Assembly (NCBI GenBank): GCA_029378245.1
Contig: JARKIF010000030.1
Location: 558,001 to 622,000 of the forward strand
Reading direction: 5' to 3'
Source: Roridomyces roridus
Lineage: Eukaryota > Basidiomycota > Agaricomycetes > Agaricales > Mycenaceae
DNA: 64,000 nt
A model generated the notes under the pieces. That model was not told where the DNA came from. It searched no databases and saw only the letters and a list, made by a program, of their open reading frames with translations. Both the position numbers and the translations under genes were made by a program. The first letter of the stretch is position 1, and each line of letters begins with the position of its first letter. Below are positions 1 to 11,589 of this stretch, piece by piece.

Positions 1-772
1 GGCACTTTGCAATGCCTGCTCCGTCAGCGAGGATGAAATCCATGAACTCTGCCATCTTCTCCGTGTGTAGTCGAGTTTTCGCTGAATGCAGAGCTATCTG
101 CACATCGGGGGCGAGGACTTGATTGCTGCCGCTCATATCCGTATAGCCACGGACAATATCCGCAGCGCTGGCCGTCTGGCAATACTGGTAGCATGCTGGG
201 ACGAATATCCACGGCGCATCGATTTGGTGGCAGAGTGCGATAATGTTTGGGAGAACATGGACATCAAGGGGGCGCTGCCCGATGGACGATGGTGTCAATC
301 TCGGTTTCGAGGGATTGTAATGCTGAAACGCATTTCCTAGATGGATCAGCGCCCGTTTCTTCAACACCGGGACTTCGTATTTGTGACTAAGGCTGAGGAT
401 ACCCTCAAGGGTTCGATAGTTCGTCAGGGCGGGGTATTCTGTGAAGAAGCTGACACGGAATTTCCAGGCGTCAGTCCATGTCTCCATTGACATGCTTATC
501 ACGCACCCAGGATCAAACAACGCCTTGAAGAATACCTCAACCTCTCCAGCCGGATCGGGGAGCCTCACAACTGGACATCCATCCATGTGTTCGGCATCCT
601 CAGGCTGCTTGAGGCCCCTCATATCAGCAAAGACGGCAGAATGCGCCGCCAGCTGTGCGCCGGAAATGCGAAAGAGAGTGTCCTCCGCGCGCACGATAAG
701 GCCGCAATCTTCGAACCAAAGCTCGGTGCAGCGTTTCAAGGGTAGAAGCGGGGGAGGGAGGGTGAGATACAT
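1..772 (-). CDS. BTB/POZ domain protein, copy 1 (3' end outside window)
   Basis: BTB/POZ proteins act as dimerising adaptors; the substrate or partner of this one is unknown. The frame is open from the ATG at 772 to the window edge, with the basidiomycete BTB pattern LWFEDCGLIVRAED, FRISGAQLAAHS and VVRLPDPAGEVEVFF, followed by FFTEYPALTNYRTLEG and LSHKYEVPVLKKRALIHL. A 57-bp intron (506 to 450, GTGCGT...CAG with a CTGAC branch site) is inferred; removing it joins DPG to FFTEYP, as in copy 2. The likely ancestral start, ATGGCCGATG at 779 in copy 2, is one base out of frame here, so translation must begin at the overlapping ATG at 772 and the N-terminus differs from the paralogue. The C-terminus is lost off the left edge. 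Family call is firm, start less so. Confidence 0.72.
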   Translation of the reverse strand, partial: MYLTLPPPLLPLKRCTELWFEDCGLIVRAEDTLFRISGAQLAAHSAVFADMRGLKQPEDAEHMDGCPVVRLPDPAGEVEVFFKALFDPGCVISMSMETWTDAWKFRVSFFTEYPALTNYRTLEGILSLSHKYEVPVLKKRALIHLGNAFQHYNPSKPRLTPSSIGQRPLDVHVLPNIIALCHQIDAPWIFVPACYQYCQTASAADIVRGYTDMSGSNQVLAPDVQIALHSAKTRLHTEKMAEFMDFILADGAGIAKC

Positions 773-829
773 CGGCCATGGTGGTGGAGGAGACTAAGCG
801 CTCTGGCCTCGTGTCGTGTGTCTAGGCTC

Positions 830-1010
830 TCACGAGGTACGAGGAATTGCGCCGCATTGGCTGCGAATAGACGCCCGATGACCTGCTTGTCACGCCGGGG
901 TTTGGCCGGGGTGGTTCTACAAAATCCGTCGCAATCTTTCAGCCAGAGTTCAGCGCAGCGGTCCAAGTCAGACGCAGCGCAGGGTGGCTGAGATGCAGCG
1001 GCCTGGTAGT
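830..1010 (-). pseudogene. BTB/POZ N-terminal scrap (copy 3)
   Basis: The minus strand reads AASQPPCAASDLDRCAELWLKDCDGF, broken here as AASQPPCAASDL then DRCAELWLKDCDGF, closely matching the first 25 residues of BTB copy 2. The similarity then stops. It lies directly upstream of copy 1 and looks like a truncated tandem duplicate of the 5' end. Confidence 0.5.
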
Positions 1011-1176
1011 AGAGAAGAGTAGGTGCTCAACAAGTGGCCTTGTGGTGTGCGTTGAGGCTCTCACGAAAGGCATGCCTAGGCCACCCGGAAATCCCAGCAT
1101 ACTTCGGTCAAGCCAACGCATTGCCGATGGAACTTTCCGAACACGCCAAATGTTTGCACGCGAAATACACAGAATA

Positions 1177-3840
1177 TCAAGTGGCGATATCCGAAACAAG
1201 CCCTCTCGCTGCCTTCGACCGTGGAGTGATAACACAACGAACATCTCGCGGGTGGCTATAGAATTCAGGTATTTCAGCTTGATCTCTCCATACGAACAGA
1301 GAGAGGATCACAAACCTGACGAGTCCGTCTGTGAACTCAGCCTGCGGCACGACGATCGCACCATGCTCATCTCTCGCATATCCGATATGGCAGCAAGATA
1401 GGATGGAGACCATCGTGATCCAGAGGGTGTTCTCTGCAACGTTCTGGCCGGTGCAAATCCTAGATATGGATTCAACCAGAAGGAGAAGCAGTTGAGGATA
1501 ATTTAATTACCTACGCCCAAACCCAAACGCCGTATCACTAAACCGCGGTTCGCCCCCGCCAACTGGTCTCGGGAGAAATCTTTCGGGTCGGAAAGCCGAT
1601 CACTGCATTTTACCTACTTCAAGGCAAACCCCTTGCCTAGATGCCTATACAAACCACCTGGCCAAGGATGTTTGCCTGGCCTTGTCTAGACATTGATCTT
1701 GGTTAGTCTGTGTTTGTCTTCGCTCAGCGAGGATCCGGACGAACCCAGACAAATCCCGCTCAAACCAGATAAATTGACCAGACCATGGCCGCTGGGAAGA
1801 AGTGTTGGAAACTGTGCAAATATGCATTGAATGGTGTTTGGTGTGGTACGGGGGCCCATCCTTGAGATAGAAAATTTACCCAACCAGAGCCGAATACTTG
1901 GGAGATGGGCCGTCGGTGAGATCAATCGAACAAGCTCTATTTTTCTCAGGCCATCATTCTGACAGCAGATTTGGAGCACAATGAGATGGATGCACACCTT
2001 GGTCATGAACTCGGGGATTTTCGTGAGCGGGATGAACTCAGGCAAGGCCCGACAAACCCCGACCAACCTTGGTAAGGTTGGTCGAGGACACCTCGTAGAA
2101 CCTAGATTATCCCACGGGCTAGACCAAGCCTGAAGAATGCAAATGAACCTAGACGAAGCCAGATAAGTCCAGATTCAACCTCGGAGAACCTAGATTACCC
2201 CTTGCCTAGAAATGGGCAAAATGCAGTGGATGGGTTGGAATACACGTTTTCGTCGATGCCGATGCCTCTGATGTTGGAGAAGACCAGCGAGCCTTGGGGG
2301 ATGAACATTCCGCGGTAGATGTCGTCTTTGATAACTCGATGCGGCACGCCTTGTTACGAAGATCCGAAATTATAGTCTATTCGGACACGGAAGAGGAAAT
2401 AGTGGACGTACCCATAGGTAGGGGCGGATTCCATCTGAAAATCAATGAGATCAGCAGCGAAGGGTGTGGTAGGTGTAGTACGTACCGCAAGGTTTCTTGA
2501 AGTATACATTCAACGAATGGGAGATTCTGTCGATCTTCAAAATCCGGCAACCGCGACAAATCCTTGCCGAGCACGGAATCAATCTCCTCCTGTGCTCTCG
2601 CCTGGCATTCGGGGTGTAAAACCATAGCGAGAATGAACGTGGATATCACCGTCCATGTCTGAAGACAGATCAGGGAAGCGAAACTGAGTGGAATGTGTCC
2701 TACCGTGGACTCTCCTGCGCCAAACATCGTCGCAGCGGCGCCTTTCAGCTGAAGTTCATCTTCACCCTCTTGAGTATGCTCCATTTGGTCGAGCAGGAAT
2801 GAGGGCATGGCGTCGCCTCGCTCCTAGCGCAGATGGTTGAATTCATACTGGACATCGATTCCCCGCTCACCTGTTGTTCCCTCACCGCGCGCAAGGGGTA
2901 CTCGTAGAGCTCCTGGAATATTTCCGTATATTCCCGCACAACACCCATAAGCCCAGCCCCAGGGAACCATGCCGGGAAGTATTGCACTTGGAGCAGATAG
3001 TTGGTAAGTAACGCATCGGGACAAATTCAAAGTGTACTCACACCATGGCAAAAAATCGACGGGACTGTTTCCCGGCTGCCCCGCCTTGGCCGTAGCTTGC
3101 GCAAGCTCGTGCGATAGACGCAGGTAGACGTCATCGTCCGCGGTAATCCTATGCCCCGCTACGAGGTGTGTAATGATCCCCGTCGCGAGCCTCCCTTCTT
3201 AGCTTACACTTTTTTGAACAACAAGGAGATAGGATACATACCTGCTGATGTAGTTTTCGTATTGGTCGGGTTTGCAGTCGAATAGATTCCGAAGGAGTAT
3301 GCGCGCTTCCTGTGTTTGCACGGTCTTGATCTCTTCGACCCTTTGCCGCCCGAGGTAGGACTGGTGCATCTGGCGCTGTTTACCAAACTGGCTGTACGGT
3401 AGGAATGTAAGCGACGGATTCCAGCCCAACCTTGGTGGATGATCAGAGGGGCGAACGGAGTAAAGGAGGAAAGCGTACAGCTCATACAACGTGCATTTCG
3501 GCCGATCGCTGTAGACCGCACCACGTTTGTCCAGGAGCTCAACGGCAGCGGCATGCGAGTCGAGAATGACCATCCGACGGCCAAGGACTTGCAAATACAT
3601 CACGTCGCCTAGGTATTGTGGGTGAGTTGAGGTGTGCACAAGACCCGTGTACGAACCATAAGCTTTAGACCATTCGTGGAACGTCGTGGCGACGCTCCGA
3701 GTCGGCATGAGCAGGAAATGACCGGTGAGCGGATGGGCTGGCGGGCCTGGAGGTAGCGACGGGCCTCGTCGTGGCCTCAAACATACAATTCCGCCCACCA
3801 GCAGAGCACCCGCGATGATAAGTACAAGAGAGGGAGACAT
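1177..3840 (-). pseudogene. Cytochrome P450 monooxygenase gene interrupted by a MITE
   Basis: A haem-thiolate monooxygenase of the fungal microsomal type. The ATG at 3840 precedes a hydrophobic anchor (MSPSLVLIIAGALLVGG) and a proline-rich hinge (PSLPPGPPAHPLTGH). Exons: 3840-3242, 3190-3042, 2986-2871, 2823-2704, 2658-2486, 2434-2412 (23-bp microexon), 2349-2229, then after the insertion 1597-1511, 1459-1316 and 1255-1177. Motifs seen: I-helix FGAGEST, K-helix ETLR, RPERF, and haem loop FGFGRRICTG, where T replaces the usual P before G. Without the insertion at 1601-2228 and one GAT copy the exons total 1611 bp and give 536 codons in frame. With it, translation stops about 10 codons into the element. 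The rest of the gene looks undecayed, so the insertion is recent. Substrate unknown. Confidence 0.88.
1601..2228. mobile_element. CACTA-type MITE A in the P450 exon
   Basis: 628 bp bounded by the inverted repeat CACTGCATTTT...AAAATGCAGTG, with a 3-bp target duplication GAT at 1598-1600 and 2229-2231. CACTG ends plus a 3-bp duplication are the CACTA/EnSpm signature. There is no transposase; the inside is rich in short CCTAGA/CTAGGC and CAGAYAA motifs that may be subterminal binding sites. It needs a transposase supplied in trans. Confidence 0.85.
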
Positions 3841-4897
3841 GAGGGATATAGCAGCAAGAACTCGGGCGGGCTTAAGTAGTGTGAGACTGAGACTGAATTG
3901 GCTCAGGCTCGTGCGCCGCAAGTAATATTGGCAGCAAGGGAACAGATCGGGATTTTCTTGGATCTGTGAAGCAAGATGTCCTCCCGTGGCGCGCATGAAC
4001 GTTTGAACCTAACCTCGGTGACGCCCGACCCGTTCACGTACGTGCCGTGAACAATCTATCCAATCCGCCGCAGCGGATTGTAAAGCAAGGCGATAAGGAG
4101 CAGCAGGCCTCGATATAGCAGCATTACACCAGTACCCGAGAGCGAGATAATCGAGGTTCAACGTTCAGAATTTAGTGCATGGTATACGGGCCGGATGGAG
4201 CGATGAAACCAACGCCAGAACAAAGTGGAGTGCATGTGCCAGTCCTCTGGTGAGTATCATTCACTCCTAGCGCCAGTCAAAGCCCATGAGCCCATTCCAA
4301 GATGGGACACCAGCCAGCCACCAATACAGCGTCAGCTGGCGCCACTGTCAGTGGCTTTCCTTGTCGTCCACACATTCGGCTGGGCCCTGGATGCGTCGCG
4401 GGCGTTGCTGATCGGGTAGAGGACGGCCTTTGTGAGCTATTGATTAAGCACCGAACTCGAGCCAGGCAGACGATTGGGCGGAAGGGAATGGCAGGTGGTG
4501 GAGGATGAGGATTCCGAGAGGAGAAGCCTGTCACTCGTGACCACCGCGTGACTCGGGAGGCCGCAATGATGGAGTGATTGATCGGTCCTCGTCACCTGGG
4601 CGGCGTCTGGGTTCTTGATTTTGGAAGTTCACTTTCAGCGGCCTCTCTGTGAAGTGTTTCCAGGCAGATATCTGCGGCACTCGCCACCGATCAGCAAGCC
4701 AGCCGATAAGTATCAGGTGAAGCCGAGTGCTGCCGGCCAGATCACAATCGCTGAAGCTCCGAACTTGATCCGCAGCTAAGTAAAGCTTCTGGTTTGACTT
4801 CAGCAGCAACTCCGCATGGATATTGAATTATCTTAGTGTGAAAGGCCCAAGTTACTTATTCGTAGAAAGCAAGGATTTTACGGACAGCCGGTTCAAA
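3841..4897. other. Intergenic, no gene seen
   Basis: About 1 kb between the P450 start and the end of BTB copy 2. Open frames are short, lack recognisable motifs and have no plausible splice partners. It should contain the P450 promoter; no TATA-like element stands out. Confidence 0.5.
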
Positions 4898-6572
4898 CTA
4901 GAGGAGAGCTTTGATCCTTTGATTCTCCAATGTCTCCCAATCCTTGAATCCGAAGAGCGCCGGTATATCCTCTTTGATCCTCTCCTTGGCCGATATCAAC
5001 CCTTCTCTCAGCCTTTTCCTGCACTGTTTGCAGACCAACGCCAGCTCGCTTTTCGCCATCTCCAAAGTGATTTCCCTCGGCAGAAGATTCCCTCGCTTCT
5101 TCTCGGAGATTGCGCGAAGCGAGGCAACCGATTGGCGTGAGACATCCCTTCATATTGCTCGGATCGCATATAAAACCGAGGCACTGCATCATCTTGTGCG
5201 TGTACAAGGAAAATCTGGCCGAGAGAAGAGTGATTTGCAAGTCCGCGTTGAGGAGCATATGGCGATCATCGAAAGTCGATGTGTATCCGAGAATGATATC
5301 GGATGTTCTGAAGCAATGGCAATAGCTGTAGCAGGCAGCTACAAGTACCCACGTCGCCCCGATTTTGCTGGAGAGGGCAATTATGGACGGTAAATCTTGT
5401 GCGTACCGAGTTCACGATGACTGTATCATCGGTTTCGCGGGATTGTGATGCTGGAAGGAGCTTCCGAAATGAATCAGCGCCCGCCTTTTCAGAACCGGGA
5501 CGTCGTATTTGTGGCTGAGGTGCAGGACGCCGTCGAGCGTCCGAAAGTTCGTTTCGGCAGGGTAATCCCTGAAGAACCTAAAGACAAGAACGCTCAGCTC
5601 GTGTAGGTATACCGGGGGTTTTCTCGCGCACCCTGATCGAATAACGCCCTGAAGAACACCTCAACCTGCCCAGCCGGATCGGGGAGCCTCACAACCGGGC
5701 ATCCATCCAAGCACTGCATTCCGAGGCTTGATAGGCACAGGGTGTGCCTAGGGGTGTAGGCACATGTCGGCACGGTTGAGGATAGACCCAGCTGAGTTGG
5801 GTGAGTTTCCCTCTGCCTAGGTGGTCTTAGTTTAGTTTCGCCGTTGTACACATCCCCCAAGGCGCCCAAGAGTCGCCCGACTTGCTGGGGTAGGGCGTGT
5901 GGTGGCTTGACAAGACATGAGAAAGTCATTTGATACCCATCTGACAGTGGACACACAAAAAGTCGGCAAATTTTGCCGTTTTCTGCTCAGTCCTCTTCAT
6001 TCACGCAGCTCGTTGTCGACTTCTTCCTCAGCCCAGGCCTCACTTGTTCATAACAGTTAACTCGACGCTGTCCGATTCTTCCGTCCACAACCGAGGGACG
6101 CCGTTTGGCGGAGGGTGATACTCAGATCTGTGAGGCTCACACAGCTGTCAGACCGTGGAGGCGCCGTTGCAGCGAGGCCAGGTGAAGAGAGGTGAAGAGG
6201 CCCAGCGGTAGGGACAGCTACTGCTGGGGGTAGGCAGAGGGTAGGCAGAGGGTCGGCACAGCGAGGCACAGTTTGTATTTTTCTGACCTAGGCACAGCAA
6301 AAATGGTGTGCCTAAGGCGGTAGGCAGATGTCGGCACTGCAAGGCACAGCCTTGCCTACACGGTCGCGGAATGCAGTGAAGTGTTCGGCATCCTCAGGCT
6401 GCCGCATCACCCTCATATCAGCAAAGACAGCAGAGTGCGCCGCCAGCTGTGCGCCCGAAATACGGAAGAGAGTATCCTCCGCGCGCACGATGAGGCCGCA
6501 ATCTTCGAACCAGAGGTCGGTGCAGCGATTCAAGCCAGAAGCGTCGCAGGGAGGCTGAGACGCATCGGCCAT
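4898..6572 (-). pseudogene. BTB/POZ gene copy 2, split by MITE B and frameshifted
   Basis: The ATG at 6572 opens MADASQPPCDASGLNRC, then LWFEDCGLIVRAED, close to copy 1. The frame is interrupted at EDAEH by the element at 5712-6378 and resumes as LDGCPVVRLPDPAGQVEVFF. An intron follows DQG, as in copy 1, then FFRDYPAETNFRTLDG and LSHKYDVPVLKRRALIHF. A stop follows KPMIQSS. Downstream, IIALSSKIGATWVLVAAYSY and, in another frame, LVCKQCRKRL and FGFKDWETLENQRIKALL ending at 4898 are recognisable C-terminal BTB-protein sequence. At least one frameshift plus the insertion make it a pseudogene. Confidence 0.75.
5712..6378. mobile_element. CACTA-type MITE B in BTB copy 2
   Basis: 667 bp with perfect 12-bp inverted repeats CACTGCATTCCG / CGGAATGCAGTG and a 3-bp target duplication AAG at 5709-5711 and 6379-6381. 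Inside are many TAGGCA(C/G)AG and GTCGGCAC motifs. The end CACTGCATT is shared with MITE A, so both belong to one family or sister families. Comparison with intact copy 1 gives the empty site exactly: GAACAC(A/T)TGGATGGATG. Confidence 0.87.
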
Positions 6573-7175
6573 GGTGGTGGAGGAGAGTAAGCGCTCTGTG
6601 GTCTTGTGGTGTGTCGTGAGACCTTTCACGAAGACTTTCGCCGCACTAAGCTCGGATAGTAAGTACTGCGAATGGACGTGCAAAAGCCGAAGGTTGCCGA
6701 ACGGATGGCCCGCATTTAGGTCAGCAGCCATCTATATCGTCAGTGATTCAACCTTCTCGTCGATGTCGATGAGGACCCAGAACACTTGGCTGAATCCTAT
6801 ACCACGATTTGCAAAATAATTTCGTTCACATTTCTGTGTACTCTTGGAATCAGTGAAAATTGAATGCAAAAATCTGCGCAGAATGTTCTCTTCCTACATC
6901 AACTCGTGATTCGAACACGGACGAGTCCTGATCTCGGAGGCACAGGGCGATTGGCGACTTTCATATGATACTTGGCGAAGCAAAACCTGTTTTGAACTGT
7001 CGCGATCACCGTCGCGATGACAACGCCATCTGACCGCGTTGTACCGGAAACGATTTCACCGGCGGAAACTGTCACTCCGGTGATGAGATCAGGGCCAATG
7101 TCTTGGCCGCTACACCATTGCATGTCTTTCTTCTCCTCTTACATTCTCTCCCTCACCACACTCGCTTTATCCACC
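6573..7175. other. Intergenic between BTB copy 2 and the MAPEG gene
   Basis: 600 bp separating two genes that diverge, so it must hold both promoters. The part near 6573-6720 resembles the 5' flank of BTB copy 1. No coding or repeat feature supported. Confidence 0.4.
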
Positions 7176-7973
7176 ATGCCGGACAGCTTCAGCTCGACCC
7201 CAATCTCCCTGTACACCATCCCCCTCGTCTGGGCCACTGCCCTCATCCCCGCTGCCATGAGGGCGAGTTCCGCCTTCCCCTCGTTTTTTTTTTCATCCAC
7301 TCACCGCCTTGCGTGTATCCAGAACGTAGCGCTCGTCAGCATCAAGAAGTTCAACAAGTATGGATTCATCTGAAAGCCCAGGTCGAGCTCTAATAGTCGA
7401 ACAGCGTCTCTCCCCGCGCAAATACGACCCGTACACGCAGCGACAAGGCCGTGCCCCCGGAGGTTTCCGCGCGCATCGACAGGATGGAGGCAGCGCATAT
7501 GGTGCGTCGTCACTCCACCCGTCCATTCTTTTCCGTTGACTGCTTTCTCGCAGAACGGCAACGAGAACCTGCCACTTTGGGCCGCCGCCGTCGTGAGTCC
7601 TCGCATTTCCTCCAACAATCCTGTTACTAGAAAACATCCCCTCTTCTCAGCTCGCCGCCAACTTCGCCGGCCTGGACACCCGCACCGTCAATATCGTCTC
7701 CATTGTCTAGTGCGTATTTTATCTTTCACCTCGTATTTCTGCTAAAAGCCGCGAAAGCCTCGTGGGCCGTATTCTATTCAACTACATCTACATCAACCAG
7801 ACGACGCGTCTTCATGGTACTCTCCGCTCGTTCACGTTCTTTGCCACTCTCAGTACGTTTCATTCATTCATTCTTTTTCTTCGTCCTGTTCTAAGGCGTC
7901 GGATCCCATAGGTCTCCCTCTGTATCTCCTCTTCGCTGCCGCGACCAAGGTCGCCAAGGCTGGGGACCAGTAG
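7176..7973 (+). CDS. MAPEG-family membrane protein (microsomal glutathione S-transferase-like)
   Basis: MAPEG proteins are small integral-membrane proteins of glutathione and eicosanoid metabolism, usually with four helices. Seven exons: 7176-7262, 7323-7357, 7405-7501, 7554-7592, 7651-7709, 7749-7852 and 7912-7973, summing to 483 bp (160 aa), with every junction in frame. Intron 1 has a GC donor (GCGAGT). Family hallmarks seen: an N-terminal helix ISLYTIPLVWATALIP, then FNNVSPRANT, the loop RMEAAHMNGNENLPLWAAAV, a helix with LDTRTVNIVSIVYRES, RILFNYIYINQT, and the last helix LRSFTFFATLSLPLYLLF. The FNNVxPR and NGxExxPxWAAAV patterns are typical of the fungal branch. The gene looks intact. 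Confidence 0.88.
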
Positions 7974-8204
7974 ATTGTGAGCCGTCGGCCCCACGCCGCC
8001 CGAGTCCGTCCACCCGGCTCGACACTAAATAAATTATATGTCCATTTTCGCAGCTCAGTGTAATAATCTGGGGGGTCAGCTGAACTATGTGATGCTTGAG
8101 TATGCGAGACCAACAGTTGCAGACCCAGACCCAGACCTCCTTGTTCAACGAGGCCGGATTAGTTTGAGAGCAGATGATGAAGTGTGAAGCAATAGTGTGT
8201 TCCA

Positions 8205-8230
8205 AGTGACAGCCCAGAGCGGACGGTCTG
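8205..8230 (+). ncRNA. 5' half of a tRNA-like unit, cut by the 3.6-kb element
   Basis: GCCCAG followed by the D-arm GCGGACGGTCTG is the start of the tRNA-like repeat described at 12480-14135. It stops at the target duplication TCTG and resumes at 11818. Confidence 0.6.
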
Positions 8231-8247
8231 CACTGTGGGAAGCAAGT

Positions 8248-8345
8248 TCAATCAGGCTGATTGACGACTCAATCAAGCCGCAATTTTGTCCATCAGCCTG
8301 ATAGTGCCCAACTTGAGTGCATTTCGTGCTCTCATCCTGATTGTA
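8248..8345. repeat. Left subterminal cluster of AATCAGGCTGATTG-type motifs
   Basis: Copies or variants of the near-palindrome AATCAGGCTGATTG lie at about 8249, 8291 and 8329, just inside the left inverted repeat. Clusters of short motifs near the ends are typical transposase-binding sites. Confidence 0.55.
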
Positions 8346-11300
8346 TTTTGAACACTCACCCACAAAACACTTGCAAAACACCAGCTTTTCACAAATGTCC
8401 TGTATATTTGTAGGTGCAGTAAATTTATTAGACTTGGCCGTCGTTCTCTAGTAACCAGCCTTAAATAAACCTTGTGAACTTTATTTCAAGGTGGTAGGTT
8501 GCCTTGTTGTTGAGCAAAGGCCGTTGAAAAAAACGAGTGTTTGTTGTTGTTGAATCAGTGGCTGTGGCTAGTCCGTCGCTCGCGCTCGATTCAACCACGA
8601 TCCGCTTGCTTCCACCACCCACGCTCCTACACCTCAACAACAGCCCAATGCTACGCCATTTTACGCCCCTTGACGCGCCTGATTTTGGAGCGCCTCGCAA
8701 GACATGTAACGAGGGAGGAAAGGGATCACTCTGGATTGATGTCAAATAGGAGCAAACAACACGTCGATCCTGCCACAACGATCTCATCCAAACTCGCTTG
8801 CACACGCTCGGATGCCCCCCGGATGGACCTCAATCTATGCAGGGACTCCATTGCCTCCCTCTGGGACCGCGTTTGTCCCGCCAATACCCCAATCCACGCT
8901 TCCCACGGCTGTTTTGCCCGATCTGCAACATCGACGCGCCGAGCGCGATATACTTTCCCAGGCGCCTCACTTCCGGCCTCAAATCATCTCACATGGCCTG
9001 TCATTACCCCTGATACTGTATCTGGGCCCATTTGTCGCAGCTTTCAAGCGAACACCACCTACTCGAAGCCATCGAGACTCTTCAAGTCATCCTGGAGACA
9101 TCGGGGCCGGCGCTGCACCATGGAGAATCCGGATTTCGCTGGTTTCTATCCCCAGGTGTGTCACTGAGCCTGCACTTCTGTCCCGTTGCTAACCCTCCTC
9201 TCATTCCCCGGTGTCGTCGTTCCACGCATTCGCGGCCCGACTACCTCCGATGGAGCGCCCTCAGTCATCCTTCCGACAAGCACCGATATCGTTCAGTCGC
9301 CCTGCTTCTCTAGCCGAATCGTTCCTTTTCCCGTTGTCGTCGCTCGCGCCATCCCCGTCGGATTTAGTGTTGGATCGTTTGTGTTGTAGTTTGGCTACCC
9401 TCCCTGGCGCGTCACTATGCTCTCCTCGTCCGTACCAGTGCTAACCCCTTGTCTTCGCTCTCGCGTGCACACCGATATCTCTGTCCCATGCTGGCGATTC
9501 CTGATGACTCGCAGCACTCCGGCGCGAATACCTCGAGGGGAGACGCTCACCAGAGAACACCTGCAAAATCAAATAACCAGGGTGTCCATTCGTCGTTTCA
9601 CTCGTTTTCCCTCGCTCACCAAGTCATTGATTTCTTGTTCCATTCCCGCCTCTATTTCCGCATGCCTTCGACAATATCGCTAAAGAGAACCAGCACTCTC
9701 AGCCTTCGATCCTTACTCAAACTTAAGCGGGGCGATGGAGGGGATCGTTGTCGAGAGGACGAGGAGCAGGGAAATGCCGCCGGGTACGTCTCACAGATGT
9801 ACAACGCTGATTGCTCCACCGCGCGCCTCACCATCCGAGGCCACTCCGACCTCGAGCTCCAAACCAACAACTCGAGGACAACGTCTGCCCACGCGCTCGC
9901 TGTTCAACGTTCATTCCGCACGTGGGTGTTGTACAGGCTCGGCATCATCAAGGTTTCAAGCGCAAGTGGCATCTTCTCGCATGCAGTGTTCGCTTCAGTG
10001 TGCAGTCTGACTCACACGTTCCCAGTTCCCAATGACGCGCGCGCAGCCGAACCCTGACTTGTTCACCGCTCTTTCTTCTCCACTAATTTATCTCATTGCT
10101 AGGTTAGGTGTACATGTATCGGTGAGTTGAATTCCTCGTTTATTGGCTCGCAACACTTTTTGACCTTTGCAAAGTGAGTGGAATGGGATGGTCGACCGAG
10201 GAGTTGGATTTGGGGCCTCGCAGCATTGGATTCGTCACATTGGCCTGCAGTGGGTGCGCCTTCCGGTGCCTCCGTGACCTTCCCTCCGACTTCTCGGCGT
10301 CACTTTCGACACGAATGTCAAAGTCGGTTGAATAACGTTGAATCGCCGTACGCATGTTTCGGCCATCGCTCGCAAAGTTGACAATTTGGCAGCTCCCAGC
10401 TCGTTCAATAACGCCCAACGGAGAGATCGCGACACAAGGTTTGTTTTGCACCCCCGACTGACATCCTCTTTGTTTCTTTCAGTCGCGCGTCTCCACTGTT
10501 TTCCAGGGTCACGGTGGTCCTTTCTCACTGCACTTATCCGAGCTCGTCTTCTTTTTTCTGTCTGATTCTCTCGCTGACTTAATCTCCAGGTTTCTGAATC
10601 GCCGAGTTGTCCTGGTCCCTGATTCACTTGGTGACTCCAACTTCTCGTCTCTAGGCCGTTGATACTTCGATTCCTTTCGCGATCGGGCGTGTGGTCGCGT
10701 TACATCCGTGCCAGGTGAAACCCTCGCTCATCTCCCCAGTCTCGGCACCATACTAATCCCAGACAATATAGGGTGGGCAAATACGATGCACCCGAATATC
10801 GGCGCGAATGTAAGCATGGCTTTCCTGAACTCGTACCTTATCACTCATGGTTTGGGTAGAATCGTTCTTGTCGTACAAAGATTCAAAGTACGTCCATTCT
10901 TACATCCGCGAGTTTATCATGCTCATTGCTGATTGTGAATGACGCAGGAACCCATAGATTCGCAAGTCACCCGCTGCCGTCAAGGACTCGGTCTTATGCG
11001 ACTTACTACTGTCACCACCGTATCGGCGAGTAGCCTCTGTTTGAATTCTGCACGATTATTTACTGGAATTTCTGCAGACGGGTTCGGACGGGTGAGACGA
11101 ACTATGAGCTTTTTTTCGAACGCAAAGAGACAATCACACTGTAAGTTCATTTGGCACGGCCACATTTGTTGTTCTAATTTTGGTCCCGGACTCGCACGAG
11201 CCTCGTATACGCGCTGCCGACGTCGCTCAGAATCTTCAAGAGTCAACCCGGAATAACGGGAGCCTGCTCACTGACGGTGCACTTTCTGCTCCATTTGCGC

Positions 11301-11390
11301 AGTCGTTGTTACGCTGCAACTCACTGACTTCTCGCACAGACTCGCTAATTGAACATTCGGTTGCAACATGGGCATCGGTGAGATTGCTTG

Positions 11391-11452
11391 TTCGTTTGTG
11401 CGCGATGCTTGTTCATTTGTGCGCGATGCTTGTTCATTTGTGCGCGATGCTT
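11391..11452 (+). repeat. Three tandem 21-bp repeats
   Basis: TTCRTTTGTGCGCGATGCTTG occurs three times head to tail (the last copy is slightly shorter), near the right end of the 3.6-kb element. Confidence 0.8.
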
Positions 11453-11589
11453 TGCTGACTTATGCTGATAGAATCGGAGCTGTCTGAGGTGTGAGTGGGA
11501 TGAACGAGCAAGGAGGGGCCCCTAGTACGTCTGGATGTATGTACATTACGTAGCGGGTATATAATTATTGAATTTTGAAGAGCGGTGAA

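Noticed and set aside
8541..10057. Genuine host gene encoding the 208- and 202-aa plus-strand frames
   Set aside because: They lie wholly inside the 3.6-kb element, overlap each other in different frames, and show no family motif; any coding would belong to the element.
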